Shown here piece after piece: positions 1 through 7,503 of a stretch of 18,993 nt of DNA. Each line of letters opens with the position of its first letter. Position 1 is the first letter of the stretch. The notes beneath the pieces are model-generated. The model was not told where the DNA came from. It did no database searches and saw nothing but the letters and a program-made list of their open reading frames with translations. The position numbers and the translations under genes are program-made. Source of the stretch: RGIG8767 sp964487395 (GTDB taxonomy: Bacteria; Bacillota; Clostridia; Lachnospirales; Lachnospiraceae); assembly GCA_964487395.1 (NCBI GenBank), contig CAZAQH010000043.1, positions 1 to 18,993 on the forward strand. Reading direction: 5' to 3'.

Positions 1-71
1 TTTAAATAAGATATCATATATGAAAAATAATTGCAATCTATTTATCTTATCCTGACACAAATTTTTTTCAA

Positions 72-120
72 AAGACTACCCCGCGGGGTAGGTTACAAAG
101 TAAAATTCATGTGGTAAGAT
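72..120 (+). promoter_or_regulatory. Promoter with palindromic operator, copy 1
   Basis: Positions 76-91 are a perfect 16-base palindrome, CTACCCCGCGGGGTAG, preceded by AAGA and followed directly by GTTACA (92-97), which sits at the -35 position. After 17 bases comes TAAGAT (115-120), preceded by TG plus one base, so this is an extended -10 promoter. The predicted start near 127 would place the palindrome centre at about -43, a position typical of activators that contact RNA polymerase at the -35 region. An almost identical arrangement, with the same spacing, occurs at 1037-1085. The binding protein is not known. Positions 1-71 are AT-rich and hold no gene that I can see. Confidence 0.7.
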
Positions 121-168
121 ATACAACGATGAAAAACCATTTTAAAAAGAAATGATAGGAGAACGAAA

Positions 169-972
169 ATGAAAACAGAATTAAATCTTCGCAGACGATT
201 AAAAGGTCTGCTATGTGTAACATTATCAATGGTAATGTTCTTTGGAATGACACTAGGAGTACAGGCAGCAAATTCAGAATATGAGCTATATTATTGCCCA
301 ACAGGTGGAAATCCCTTTTTCCATTATTCTGACACTGGAGCTGATGTGGACGCAAATGAAAAAATACAAGCAAATAGTATAATATCCTTAAGTACATCAG
401 GAGGAACAATAGTAGTCTGTATTAATGGAGTTGAAAAAACAAAAGTTTATAATGATGTTTCTACTTATACAGTGCCTTCACCTCCAGAAAAATATACCTT
501 TACAACATCATTGAATGCAAGCAATGAGACGTATACCTTAAATTTACTACCTGTTGCACCTGCCGGTAATAATGAAGATTCCCACACCCATTCCTACACT
601 TGGCAGACTATTAGTGAAGCTACTGAAACACAGGATGGTGAAGAAGCTTATATTTGTGATTGTGGAGATGTGGCAGAGCAAAAAATAATATCAGCAAGCG
701 GATTTTACTGGAATGAAATGATAAAGAAAATCAAAGAAGCAAAAGCAGGAGATTCCCTTGTTTTTACAAGTAATATATAGAATTCATTTCCTAAAAGAGT
801 AATCGATGCACTAGCAGAGAGACGTGACATCACAGTAGAAATACAATTTCCTTATCAGACCAAAAAATGGAAAGTAGTAATACCTACAAAAGCAGAAATT
901 GATACAACTTGTGACTGGTATGGTCCTGAAAAACTCACGCAAATGTTTGGCAGAACCGAAATCGTAAAATAA
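169..972 (+). pseudogene. Secreted protein gene interrupted by an in-frame amber codon
   Basis: Translation from the ATG at 169, behind AGGAGA (157-162), gives a signal peptide: RRR at residues 8-10, a hydrophobic stretch to about 30 and a likely VQA cleavage site at 31-33. An unrecognised region follows. Residues 139-165 form an H-x-H ... C-x-C segment (H139, H141, C163, C165) of the kind common in Lachnospiraceae surface proteins. The reading frame meets TAG at 778-780 after 203 residues but continues without a shift to TAA at 970-972, adding 63 residues. The continuation begins NSFPKRVIDALAERRDITV, resembling a C-terminal module whose usual form is W-x-S-F-N-K-x-V-x-x-A-L-A-x-R-P-D-V. The amber codon stands where that Trp would be, so TGG to TAG is the simplest explanation. 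Neighbouring genes end in TAG, which argues against reassignment. The product may be a truncated 203-residue protein or not functional. Its role is unknown; comparison with the family is from memory. Confidence 0.75.
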
Positions 973-1000
973 CAATCCTTATAAAAGTATATATAACAAG

Positions 1001-1031
1001 AAAACCGGTACTTAAAAAGTATCGGTTTTTT
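1001..1031 (+). terminator. Intrinsic terminator of the secreted-protein gene
   Basis: The arms AAAACCGGTACT (1001-1012) and AGTATCGGTTTT (1018-1029) pair over 12 positions with one G-T wobble and a five-base loop. A T run extends to 1031. It lies just after the second stop codon at 970-972, which fits the view that 169-972 was once one gene. Confidence 0.85.
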
Positions 1032-1036
1032 AATAC

Positions 1037-1085
1037 AAGACTACCCAAAGGGATAGGTTACTTTCTTTGTCTTTTGTGATAAAAT
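1037..1085 (+). promoter_or_regulatory. Promoter with palindromic operator, copy 2
   Basis: AAGA followed by CTACCCAAAGGGATAG (1041-1056) and GTTACT (1057-1062) matches the site at 72-97 in 21 of 25 positions. The -10 element TAAAAT (1080-1085) is preceded by TG plus one base and lies 17 bases after the -35 hexamer, exactly as in the first copy. The palindrome is imperfect here. The transcript would start near 1092 and cover the membrane protein and glycosyltransferase genes. The strict conservation of spacing between two unrelated genes suggests a shared regulator, which I cannot name. Confidence 0.7.
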
Positions 1086-1172
1086 TGATAGAAATATTAC
1101 ACAGGCTATTTTGATAGTCTTGTGATTTTGCAATTACCTGCAGAAAATACAGATTCAAAAGGAAATATAAAA

Positions 1173-2525
1173 ATGAAGAAAGATAAGAAAAATATAATTA
1201 GAATAATTGGAACAGGGGTAATAACGATAGCAATATGTCTGGTTTTACTATTTGTAAGTTCTATGATTCCGCAAAAACTGATTAAGGAAAATTCTGTAAA
1301 AAGTGCGGACTATTATAGTAGTCAGGAGTTGTTTGTAACAAAAGTAGACACTTTCTTTTTTTCCAGACAGGATAATTATGCCGACTGCATTTTATCTAAC
1401 ATTATTTACCATATTGATAGTAAACATCCTGTTATTAGTTCATTAAGAGCTTCCTATTATCAACCGGAACTGGAAAATGTGGATGTTTCTTTTGCAGAAG
1501 CAGTAGAAAAAACAGTAATACCAAATGTTGATTATTACCGTTATTGGCATGGCTCTATGGTTTTATTAAGACCGCTGCTTATGATAACGGATATTATTGG
1601 GGTAAGGTTAATCTTAGGAGTTCTTGCCATTATGTTATCGGTGACGGCCGCCATATTATTATGGAAGCAAAAGGAAAAAGAGTTGGCAGTTATATACTTA
1701 GTTAGTTTATGTTTGGTTGATGTTTGGATGATTTGTTTTTGTATCGAGTATGTTACGACTTTTCTTATTATGGGAGCAGGTGCAATCTTTTTGATACAAA
1801 AAGCAGGGAGTAAAAAAGAAAATAGTGTAAAATTGGAAACACAGTTTATTCCCATGTTTTTATCGATAGGAATCGTAACAGCATTTGTAGATTTCTTAAC
1901 AACTGAAACTATCACATGTACAATTCCCCTGTTTATAATAATGGTCATGTTATATCATCAAAACAAGATACAGAATATAAAAGAAGCAATGGGAATTATG
2001 CTTAAAAATGGAATTGCATGGGTAACAGGATATGGAAGCATGTTTTTACTTAAATGGATATTGTCAGCAGCATTCTTTGGTACGACTGCATTAAAAGAAT
2101 CCTTTGCACAGGCGGCACTTAGAATGGGGGGCGATGTTAATCTTGGAGTTACCAATTTAAGTCCCACTGCCACGTTTTCACAACGATTAGATGGTGCCAT
2201 ATGGCATAATATTGGTTGTCTCTTTCATTTTAAAGACCGTATGAATGGCGGAATTATTATCCTGATTACAGGAATCATTCTTTTTGTTATTTTTTGTCTT
2301 GTATACCTTTTTCACATGGGGAAGATATCAAAAACGCTGTATGTTCCCTTGGGATTACTGGCATTATTGCCTTATGTAAGATATTTGGTTTTATCAAATC
2401 ATGCTTACCTTCATTATTTTTTTACATATCGTGCTCAACTGGTTACGGTTATGATTATTCTGATGTTTACATGGGAAAATGCCATAACAGGGATTATAAA
2501 GCTCTGTCAAAAAGGAAAAAAATAA
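1173..2525 (+). CDS. Polytopic membrane protein of unknown family
   Basis: I do not recognise this protein. It has 450 residues from the ATG at 1173, chosen because AAAAGGAAA (1157-1165) lies at good distance; an upstream GTG at 1122 has no clear ribosome binding site. An N-terminal basic stretch is followed by a hydrophobic helix, then an extracytoplasmic segment of about 100 residues rich in Tyr, Asp and Ser. About eight to ten more membrane helices follow, ending with a short basic tail. The layout (large loop after helix 1, many helices, glycosyltransferase gene 27 bases downstream) resembles membrane GT-C-type glycosyltransferases or flippases that use lipid-linked sugars. That is inference only, as no diagnostic motif is visible. 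It is transcribed from the operator-linked promoter at 1037-1085. Confidence 0.6.
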   Translation: MKKDKKNIIRIIGTGVITIAICLVLLFVSSMIPQKLIKENSVKSADYYSSQELFVTKVDTFFFSRQDNYADCILSNIIYHIDSKHPVISSLRASYYQPELENVDVSFAEAVEKTVIPNVDYYRYWHGSMVLLRPLLMITDIIGVRLILGVLAIMLSVTAAILLWKQKEKELAVIYLVSLCLVDVWMICFCIEYVTTFLIMGAGAIFLIQKAGSKKENSVKLETQFIPMFLSIGIVTAFVDFLTTETITCTIPLFIIMVMLYHQNKIQNIKEAMGIMLKNGIAWVTGYGSMFLLKWILSAAFFGTTALKESFAQAALRMGGDVNLGVTNLSPTATFSQRLDGAIWHNIGCLFHFKDRMNGGIIILITGIILFVIFCLVYLFHMGKISKTLYVPLGLLALLPYVRYLVLSNHAYLHYFFTYRAQLVTVMIILMFTWENAITGIIKLCQKGKK

Positions 2526-2552
2526 AAAACCGGATTTAGAGACGAGGGATAT

Positions 2553-3227
2553 ATGGAATTAACAATTTTAATGCCATGTTTAAATGAAGAAAAGACGATA
2601 GCGGAATGTATTAAACAGGCAAAAGGGTTTATAGAAAAAAACAAAATAGAGGGAGAAGTCCTCATCATTGATAATGGCAGCACAGATATGTCATCAAAGA
2701 TAGCAATTGAATGTGGAGTAAGAGTAGAGATATGCCCTTTTCCGGGATATGGAAATGCGCTTCGTTTTGGGATAGAAAAAGCACAGGGTACTTATATTAT
2801 TATGGGTGATTGTGATTTGAGTTATGATTTTGAACATTTGGAAGAATTTATGGAAGCATTAAGAGAAGGGTATGATCTTGTAATTGGCAACAGGATGCAC
2901 TCAGATATGGAAAAAGGCGCAATGTCATTTTCTCATCGTTATATAGGAGTGCCATTTTTATCCTGGATGGGAAGATGCTTTTATCACACAAACATAAAGG
3001 ATTTTCATTGTGGTCTTCGTGGTATGTCTACAGAAAAAGTGAGAAACCTGCAACTGAAATCAGAAGGAATGGAATTTGCATCTGAAATGATTGGAAAGGC
3101 AGTTAAGAATAATTTTCACATTAAGGAAATTAATATTATCCTTCATAAGGATGGAAGAGACGGTCCTTCCCATTTACATTTCATGCGGGATGGCTTTAGA
3201 CATCTGTTTTTATTATTTAAAAGATAG
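2553..3227 (+). CDS. Family 2 glycosyltransferase, short form
   Basis: The 224-residue protein is a GT-A-fold glycosyltransferase of family 2, closest in style to dolichol/polyprenyl-phosphate sugar synthases. The N-terminal LTILMPCLNEEKTI starts the nucleotide-sugar domain. D40 in IIDNGSTD and the metal-binding D86-x-D88 in MGDCDLSYD are present. GLRGM (about 154-158) and EFASEMI (174-180) match acceptor-side motifs of this group. Many relatives continue after the R-D-G-x-R-H-L motif (here 212-218) into C-terminal membrane helices; this one stops six residues later, so it is soluble or loosely membrane-bound. GAGGG at 2544-2548 is the ribosome binding site. It probably supplies lipid-linked sugar to an envelope pathway with the upstream membrane protein. 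Sugar and acceptor cannot be told from sequence. Confidence 0.85.
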   Translation: MELTILMPCLNEEKTIAECIKQAKGFIEKNKIEGEVLIIDNGSTDMSSKIAIECGVRVEICPFPGYGNALRFGIEKAQGTYIIMGDCDLSYDFEHLEEFMEALREGYDLVIGNRMHSDMEKGAMSFSHRYIGVPFLSWMGRCFYHTNIKDFHCGLRGMSTEKVRNLQLKSEGMEFASEMIGKAVKNNFHIKEINIILHKDGRDGPSHLHFMRDGFRHLFLLFKR

Positions 3228-3254
3228 GAAATTTTTAACAGAAAATAAAAAAAA

Positions 3255-3283
3255 TTCTCATACATTAAAGTATATGGTATACT
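3255..3283 (+). promoter_or_regulatory. Promoter of the exonuclease gene
   Basis: TTCTCA (3255-3260) and TATACT (3278-3283) are spaced by 17 bases, and the -10 box is preceded by TGG, an extended -10 element. It lies 40 bases before the exonuclease start and separates this gene from the glycosyltransferase unit. Confidence 0.6.
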
Positions 3284-3322
3284 AAGTCTAAAGTATCATA
3301 AATTTGATTCAAAGGATTAAGC

Positions 3323-4285
3323 ATGGATTATATTATATTTGACCTAGAATGGAATCAGAGTAATACAACTGCAAACAAAGAAGGCGAAAATCTTCCCTTT
3401 GAGATTATTGAAATTGGCGCGGTAAAGTTAAATGACAATCGAGATATGATAAGTGAGTTTTCGGAATTGATTAAACCACAGATTTATCATGAGATGCATT
3501 ATATCACCAGCAAGCTGATTCACTTACAGATGGAGGAACTTGAAAAAGGGAAACCATTTGTAGAAGTAGTCAACCGCTTTTTGGAATGGTGCGGAGATGA
3601 TTGTCTTTTCTGTACTTGGGGACCACTCGATCTTCTCGAATTGCAGCGTAATATGAAATATTATGGAATGAAGCCATTATCAGACCGTCCAATAAAATAC
3701 TATGATGTTCAAAAGTTATTCAGTATAGCTTATGAAGATAAAAAAAGCAGACGTTCACTGGAATATGCAATTGATATGTTAAATATCAAAAAAGACATTC
3801 CTTTCCACAGAGCATTCAGTGATGCGTACTATACGGCAAAGATTTTTGATAACATCGAAGATCCGTCCGTTTTACAAAAAGTCTCTTTTGATACCTTTAC
3901 GATACCGGAGACGAAAAAAGAAGAAGTACATATTGTTTTTGATGACTACGCAAAATACATATCAAGAAAATTTGCAGATAAATGTGAACTTTTACAGGAA
4001 AAAGGTGTAATGACTACCCGTTGTTATCTGTGTAAGAGAAATCTAAAAAAGAAAATCAAATGGTTTTCGCCAAACGGAAAACACTACTATGCAGTATCGT
4101 ATTGCTTCCGACATGGATTTATGAAAAGTAAGCTTCGAATTCGTAAGGCAGAAGATGGTGGTGTATACGCGGTTAAGACAAGCAAAATGATTTCACCGGA
4201 AGAAGCCAGAAAAATCTCAGAAAAAAGAGACCAGATAAAAGAGATAAAAATACAGAAAAAAGAATTACTAAAAGAATGTAAATAA
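3323..4285 (+). CDS. DEDDh 3'-5' exonuclease, KapD/ERI-1-like, with C-terminal Cys/His cluster
   Basis: The 320-residue protein begins with an RNase T/DnaQ-type exonuclease domain (about 1-180). D7 and E9 in FDLEWNQ form the first metal motif, D103 in WGPLD the second, and H162 with D167 in HRAFSDAYYTAKIF the DEDDh motif. This arrangement matches the ERI-1/3'hExo-like group that includes Bacillus KapD, an inhibitor of a sporulation pathway. The C-terminal 140 residues are extra: C234-x2-C237 and C261-x2-H264 could bind zinc, followed by a Lys/Glu-rich tail that is probably helical. Such a tail would suit RNA or DNA binding. Substrate is unknown; trimming of structured RNA ends is possible from the family. 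It has its own promoter and ends at a strong terminator. Confidence 0.85.
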   Translation: MDYIIFDLEWNQSNTTANKEGENLPFEIIEIGAVKLNDNRDMISEFSELIKPQIYHEMHYITSKLIHLQMEELEKGKPFVEVVNRFLEWCGDDCLFCTWGPLDLLELQRNMKYYGMKPLSDRPIKYYDVQKLFSIAYEDKKSRRSLEYAIDMLNIKKDIPFHRAFSDAYYTAKIFDNIEDPSVLQKVSFDTFTIPETKKEEVHIVFDDYAKYISRKFADKCELLQEKGVMTTRCYLCKRNLKKKIKWFSPNGKHYYAVSYCFRHGFMKSKLRIRKAEDGGVYAVKTSKMISPEEARKISEKRDQIKEIKIQKKELLKECK

Positions 4286-4286
4286 A

Positions 4287-4320
4287 AACATAAGGTCCAT
4301 TTTGGGCCTTATGTTTTTTT
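4287..4320. terminator. Two-way terminator between the exonuclease and dacF-like genes
   Basis: AACATAAGGTCC (4287-4298) pairs with GGGCCTTATGTT (4304-4315) over 12 positions with one wobble and a five-base loop. T7 follows on the plus strand, and an A-rich flank at 4281-4288 gives a T tract on the minus strand. It can serve both converging genes. Confidence 0.9.
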
Positions 4321-4334
4321 GTGACTTAAATATT

Positions 4335-5786
4335 TTATTTAAAATGTTTCCAATCCAGCTGATGTTTTTTAGAAGTATGATGCTTCATAATTTTACTTCT
4401 GCGATGGTACTTTCTGGAATTTTTAATTAAAGAGCGAATCATAAAAATAATAATAAAGAAGAATGCAACAGCAATTATACCAATAATAATATTTTTCACA
4501 TTAATGTAAACAGTATTCTTTTCTTCCGGTTTTTCTTCTATGATAGCCTGCTTTGTTCCAAAATCAAAAGTTGTCTGTGTATCTTCAATTGGAACAATGC
4601 TTGCATGTCCTACGTAAACATCATTGTAAGTATAATTGATGCGGGCAATTTCATTATTATCCAGTCCATCATAAGAAAGCTCGGATTGTGTTTCACCAAA
4701 TTCTGCTGTTATAGGAAGAACCAAATAATCTTCCTTGTTAATCTGCATGATGGGATCACTGCTTCCAAAGAAATCAACATCCGTTGAAAAGAAATTATAA
4801 TTATCAATCGTATATTGCGTATCTTTCTCTGAAATATTAACAGCGGTAAAATTCTGAAAACCATAATCAAATAATTCGATAGTATCTGTAAATTGGTTTG
4901 GTGTTTCTTCTTTCATAATGACACAAATCAATTTCAAACCATTACGTGAAGCACAACTGACAAGAGTTTGTCGTGCTTCTGCAGTAAAACCTGTTTTGGT
5001 ACCAACTAAATCTTCATAAGCATATTCTTTTCCCGGAAGGATTTTGCTTTTTGCCCATACAATCATGTCATCACGTGGCTGCGTCGCAGATTGTGGAATT
5101 TGATAACTGGTCGTACAAGACATTTTAGCAAGTAATTCATTTGAGAAAAAAGCTTGTGCAATTAATGATAAATCGTGGGCAGAGGTATAATGATTTTCAT
5201 CATGAATACCATTCGGAGTAACAAAGTTGGAATTGGTACAGCCTAATTCCTTTGCTTTTTCATTCATCAGCTTTGCAAAATCTTCCAGATTGCCATCTCC
5301 GCAAATATGTTCCGCAATCGCATATGCAGCTTCATTTGCTGAACCAACGAGCAATCCATAAAGGCATTGTTCCATGGTTATCTGGTCTCCAACATTAATA
5401 CCCATGTTGGCATCTTCTTTCCAGTTAATGCTGTGAACCGCATCACTTGAAAATGTAACCATTTCATCCATCTCACAATTTTCCACTGCAATTAAAGCTG
5501 TTAAAATTTTGGTTACACTTGCAGGATACAATTTATCATTAATATTTTTTGCATACAAAACAGCACCGGAGTTCGCTTCTATTAAAATAGCAGATTGTGC
5601 TCCGATTTCAGGACCGACAGGCCAATTTTCCAATTCATTTGTCTCGATAGGCATAGACTTTCTGGCGTCCGCTTCTGCTTCATAATCAGTTGCCCTAACC
5701 AATAAAGAATTGGAGAAAAGACTACATATTAAGAAAAAAGTACATATAAAAAGGGGAATTCCCCGTTTGCGTTTATAAAGAGTCAT
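4335..5786 (-). CDS. dacF: D-alanyl-D-alanine carboxypeptidase, PBP5/DacF type (peptidase S11)
   Basis: This penicillin-binding protein trims the terminal D-Ala from peptidoglycan stem peptides outside the cell. The catalytic motifs are S90-x-x-K93 in PASVTK, S149-A-N151 in GSANEA and K264-T-G266 in VGTKTGFT. A signal peptide (basic KRKRG, then a hydrophobic stretch to about residue 30) leads the protein out. After a beta-rich C-terminal domain comes a membrane helix at about 430-450 and a strongly basic tail. This true transmembrane anchor differs from the amphipathic one of E. coli PBP5. The start was taken as the ATG at 5786 (483 residues), because AGGAA lies ten bases upstream and the signal peptide then starts normally; ATG 5807 and GTG 5837 are also in frame, the latter with a GGGA box. 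It converges on the exonuclease gene and diverges from trmB. The symbol is by family resemblance. Confidence 0.88.
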   Translation of the reverse strand: MTLYKRKRGIPLFICTFFLICSLFSNSLLVRATDYEAEADARKSMPIETNELENWPVGPEIGAQSAILIEANSGAVLYAKNINDKLYPASVTKILTALIAVENCEMDEMVTFSSDAVHSINWKEDANMGINVGDQITMEQCLYGLLVGSANEAAYAIAEHICGDGNLEDFAKLMNEKAKELGCTNSNFVTPNGIHDENHYTSAHDLSLIAQAFFSNELLAKMSCTTSYQIPQSATQPRDDMIVWAKSKILPGKEYAYEDLVGTKTGFTAEARQTLVSCASRNGLKLICVIMKEETPNQFTDTIELFDYGFQNFTAVNISEKDTQYTIDNYNFFSTDVDFFGSSDPIMQINKEDYLVLPITAEFGETQSELSYDGLDNNEIARINYTYNDVYVGHASIVPIEDTQTTFDFGTKQAIIEEKPEEKNTVYINVKNIIIGIIAVAFFFIIIFMIRSLIKNSRKYHRRSKIMKHHTSKKHQLDWKHFK

Positions 5787-5851
5787 GCTGTCAAAATTCC
5801 TTTTCATAAAATCAATGTTATAAAATCTATAATACACTATTTCCCTTCAAA

Positions 5852-5925
5852 ACCAAATAGTAAACATAAAAAGTACACAAAATCTTTAATTTTAATTATA
5901 AATAGTGTACAATAAATGAAAGATA
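5852..5925. promoter_or_regulatory. Divergent promoter region between the dacF-like gene and trmB
   Basis: The 150-base gap is very AT-rich. Toward trmB, TACACA (5874-5879) with TATAAA (5897-5902) at 17-base spacing, or TACAAT (5908-5913), could be promoters. Toward the dacF-like gene, TATAAT reads on the minus strand at 5895-5900. The arms GTACAC (5873-5878) and GTGTAC (5905-5910) form an inverted repeat around these boxes and could be an operator, though chance is not excluded in such sequence. Confidence 0.35.
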
Positions 5926-5992
5926 TTAGAAAAAAGCAAACGTGCCGAACGAGATTGTATCATTTGAGAAACATTAAGATGGAGGTTCATAT

Positions 5993-6631
5993 ATGCGGCT
6001 TAGAAATATTACAGGTGCCGATGAAGTAATAGAGAAAAGTGAATATGTGATAAAAGAGCCTCAATCTTTAAAGGGAAGATATAAAGAGCTTTTTGAAAGA
6101 CAAGCTCCTCTTCATATTGAAATAGGAATGGGTAAAGGCAGATTTTTAATGGATATGGCAACTGCACACCCGGATATTAATTATATAGGTATAGAAAAAT
6201 ATTCCAGCGTGCTTTTAAGAGCCGTACAAAAAATGGAAGAACGTACACTCAGTAATCTGAAATTTATTTTAATGGATGCTGCAGAAATTGAAAGCGTATT
6301 TGATAAAGAAGAAGTAGACAGGATTTATCTTAATTTTTCAGATCCATGGCCAAAAGACAGACATGCAAAAAGAAGATTACCATCCAGACAGTTTTTAGCA
6401 AAGTTCAATCAGATTCTAAAAAAAGACGGAGTAATCGAATTTAAAACAGATAATCGTTTGTTATTTGATTTTGCGGTAGAAGAAGTGGAGCCTGCCGGCT
6501 GGCATATTGAGCAGCTTACATATGATTTACATCATGATGATATAATGGGACAAGGCAACATTATGACAGAATACGAAGAAAAATTTTCGTCTTTAGGTAA
6601 TCCCATTTATAAATATATCATAAACCGTTAA
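5993..6631 (+). CDS. trmB: tRNA (guanine-N7-)-methyltransferase TrmB
   Basis: TrmB methylates guanine 46 in the variable loop of tRNAs using S-adenosylmethionine, acting in the cytosol. The 212-residue length is normal. The cofactor-binding glycine motif IEIGMGKGRF lies at 42-51, and the family signature FSDPWPKDRHAKRR at 115-128 carries the residues for substrate binding and catalysis. TDNRLLFDFA follows at the expected place near the C-terminus. GGAGG precedes the ATG. It heads a unit with trxA, which starts 33 bases after its stop. Confidence 0.95.
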   Translation: MRLRNITGADEVIEKSEYVIKEPQSLKGRYKELFERQAPLHIEIGMGKGRFLMDMATAHPDINYIGIEKYSSVLLRAVQKMEERTLSNLKFILMDAAEIESVFDKEEVDRIYLNFSDPWPKDRHAKRRLPSRQFLAKFNQILKKDGVIEFKTDNRLLFDFAVEEVEPAGWHIEQLTYDLHHDDIMGQGNIMTEYEEKFSSLGNPIYKYIINR

Positions 6632-6664
6632 CACTATTTCTATAGAAAGGAATATGGTGAAATT

Positions 6665-6988
6665 ATGGAAATTAAAATTACGACTGACAATTTTCAAAAA
6701 GAAGTGTTAGAATCAAAAGAGCTTGTTTTAATTGACTTTTTTGCAGATTGGTGTGGACCATGTATGATGATGGGACCGATTGTAGAAAAAATAGCAGAGA
6801 AATTTAAAGACAGACTGGTAGTAGGAAAATGTAATATAGATGAAGAAATGGATTTAGCAGAAAAATATAAAGTAATGTCTATTCCAACCTTTATTTTTTT
6901 CAAAAATGGAAAGGCAGTAAGTACCAATATTGGCTCAATGTCAGAAAAAGACTTAACAGCGAAAATAGAGGAAGTGTTGGCGAAATAG
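6665..6988 (+). CDS. trxA: Thioredoxin
   Basis: This is a standard 107-residue cytosolic thioredoxin. The redox motif is WC30-G-P-C33, the cis-proline is P74 in SIPTF, and the fold is complete from the first strand to the last helix. It reduces protein disulfides, normally with electrons from thioredoxin reductase, which is not in this window. The insert MMM after the active site is unusual but is not near catalytic residues. It is probably cotranscribed with trmB. The stop codon lies inside a hairpin (6973-6996). Confidence 0.93.
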   Translation: MEIKITTDNFQKEVLESKELVLIDFFADWCGPCMMMGPIVEKIAEKFKDRLVVGKCNIDEEMDLAEKYKVMSIPTFIFFKNGKAVSTNIGSMSEKDLTAKIEEVLAK

Positions 6989-7003
6989 CCAACACTTTTG
7001 TCT
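6973..7003 (+). terminator. Hairpin overlapping the trxA stop, probable weak terminator
   Basis: AGTGTTGGC (6973-6981) and GCCAACACT (6988-6996) pair perfectly over nine positions with a six-base loop, and TTTGTCT follows. The T tract is interrupted, so some transcripts may run on into the antiporter operon, whose first gene starts 53 bases after trxA. TTGTCT at 6998-7003 could be a -35 box for that operon, but no good -10 box matches it. Confidence 0.65.
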
Positions 7004-7041
7004 GTTTTAAATGGCAATATATAGAAAGAAAGGGAATTAAT

Positions 7042-7503
7042 ATGTACATATTTCTGTTTTTATTATGGATAATATTCAATGCAAAGATAACATTAGAAAT
7101 AGTCATTTTTGGTTTGATTATCGCAGCAGTGGTTTATGCCTTTATGTGCAGATTCATGGATTTTTCTATTCATAAAGACATTTTAATAATGAAAAAGAGT
7201 GGAATCTTTTTACTGTTTGTCATTACTCTTATATGGGAAATTTTAAAGGCAAATGGTGCTACCGTAAAAATGATTCTTTCAAATCGATATGAAATAGAAC
7301 CCGCCATTATCAGATTTAAGACAACCTTAAAATCAAAAACAGCACGAGTGTTGTTTGCCAATTCCATAACTTTGACACCGGGTACTATTACGGTTGAGTT
7401 AAAAGATGATGAATATGTAGTTCATTGTCTGGATAAAGATTTTGCAGAAGGAATCTCAGAAGGACGTATTGTAACGTTGCTTCACAGATTGGAGGAATTA
7501 TAA
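7042..7503 (+). CDS. mrpE: Mrp/Mbh-type cation:proton antiporter subunit E
   Basis: MrpE/MbhA-family subunit of 153 residues. It has two to three membrane helices in the first 70 residues and a cytoplasmic C-terminal domain. The segments YEIEPAIIRFKTTL, FANSITLTPGTITVELKDD and YVVHCLDKD are the recognisable family core. In Mrp complexes this subunit supports assembly and is not itself the ion channel. AAAGAAAGGG lies before the ATG. It opens the ten-gene unit, and its stop overlaps the next start by one base (TAATG). Confidence 0.88.
   Translation: MYIFLFLLWIIFNAKITLEIVIFGLIIAAVVYAFMCRFMDFSIHKDILIMKKSGIFLLFVITLIWEILKANGATVKMILSNRYEIEPAIIRFKTTLKSKTARVLFANSITLTPGTITVELKDDEYVVHCLDKDFAEGISEGRIVTLLHRLEEL

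Noticed and set aside
107..409. Open frame on the minus strand covering the promoter and signal peptide region
   Set aside because: It is the complement of a well-supported secreted-protein gene with its own ribosome binding site, and its translation is low-complexity hydrophobic sequence from AT-rich DNA.
778..780. TAG read as pyrrolysine or as a reassigned sense codon
   Set aside because: Several intact neighbours end in TAG, the protein is not a methylamine methyltransferase, and a Trp codon change explains it with one base.
72..1061. CRISPR-like or transposon-end repeats formed by the two CTACCC blocks
   Set aside because: There are only two copies, both at the same distance from -10 boxes, with no spacers, target duplications or transposase.
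2294..2539. Plus-strand frame overlapping the end of the membrane protein gene
   Set aside because: It is out of frame within a longer convincing gene, has no homology that I recognise and no suitable ribosome binding site.
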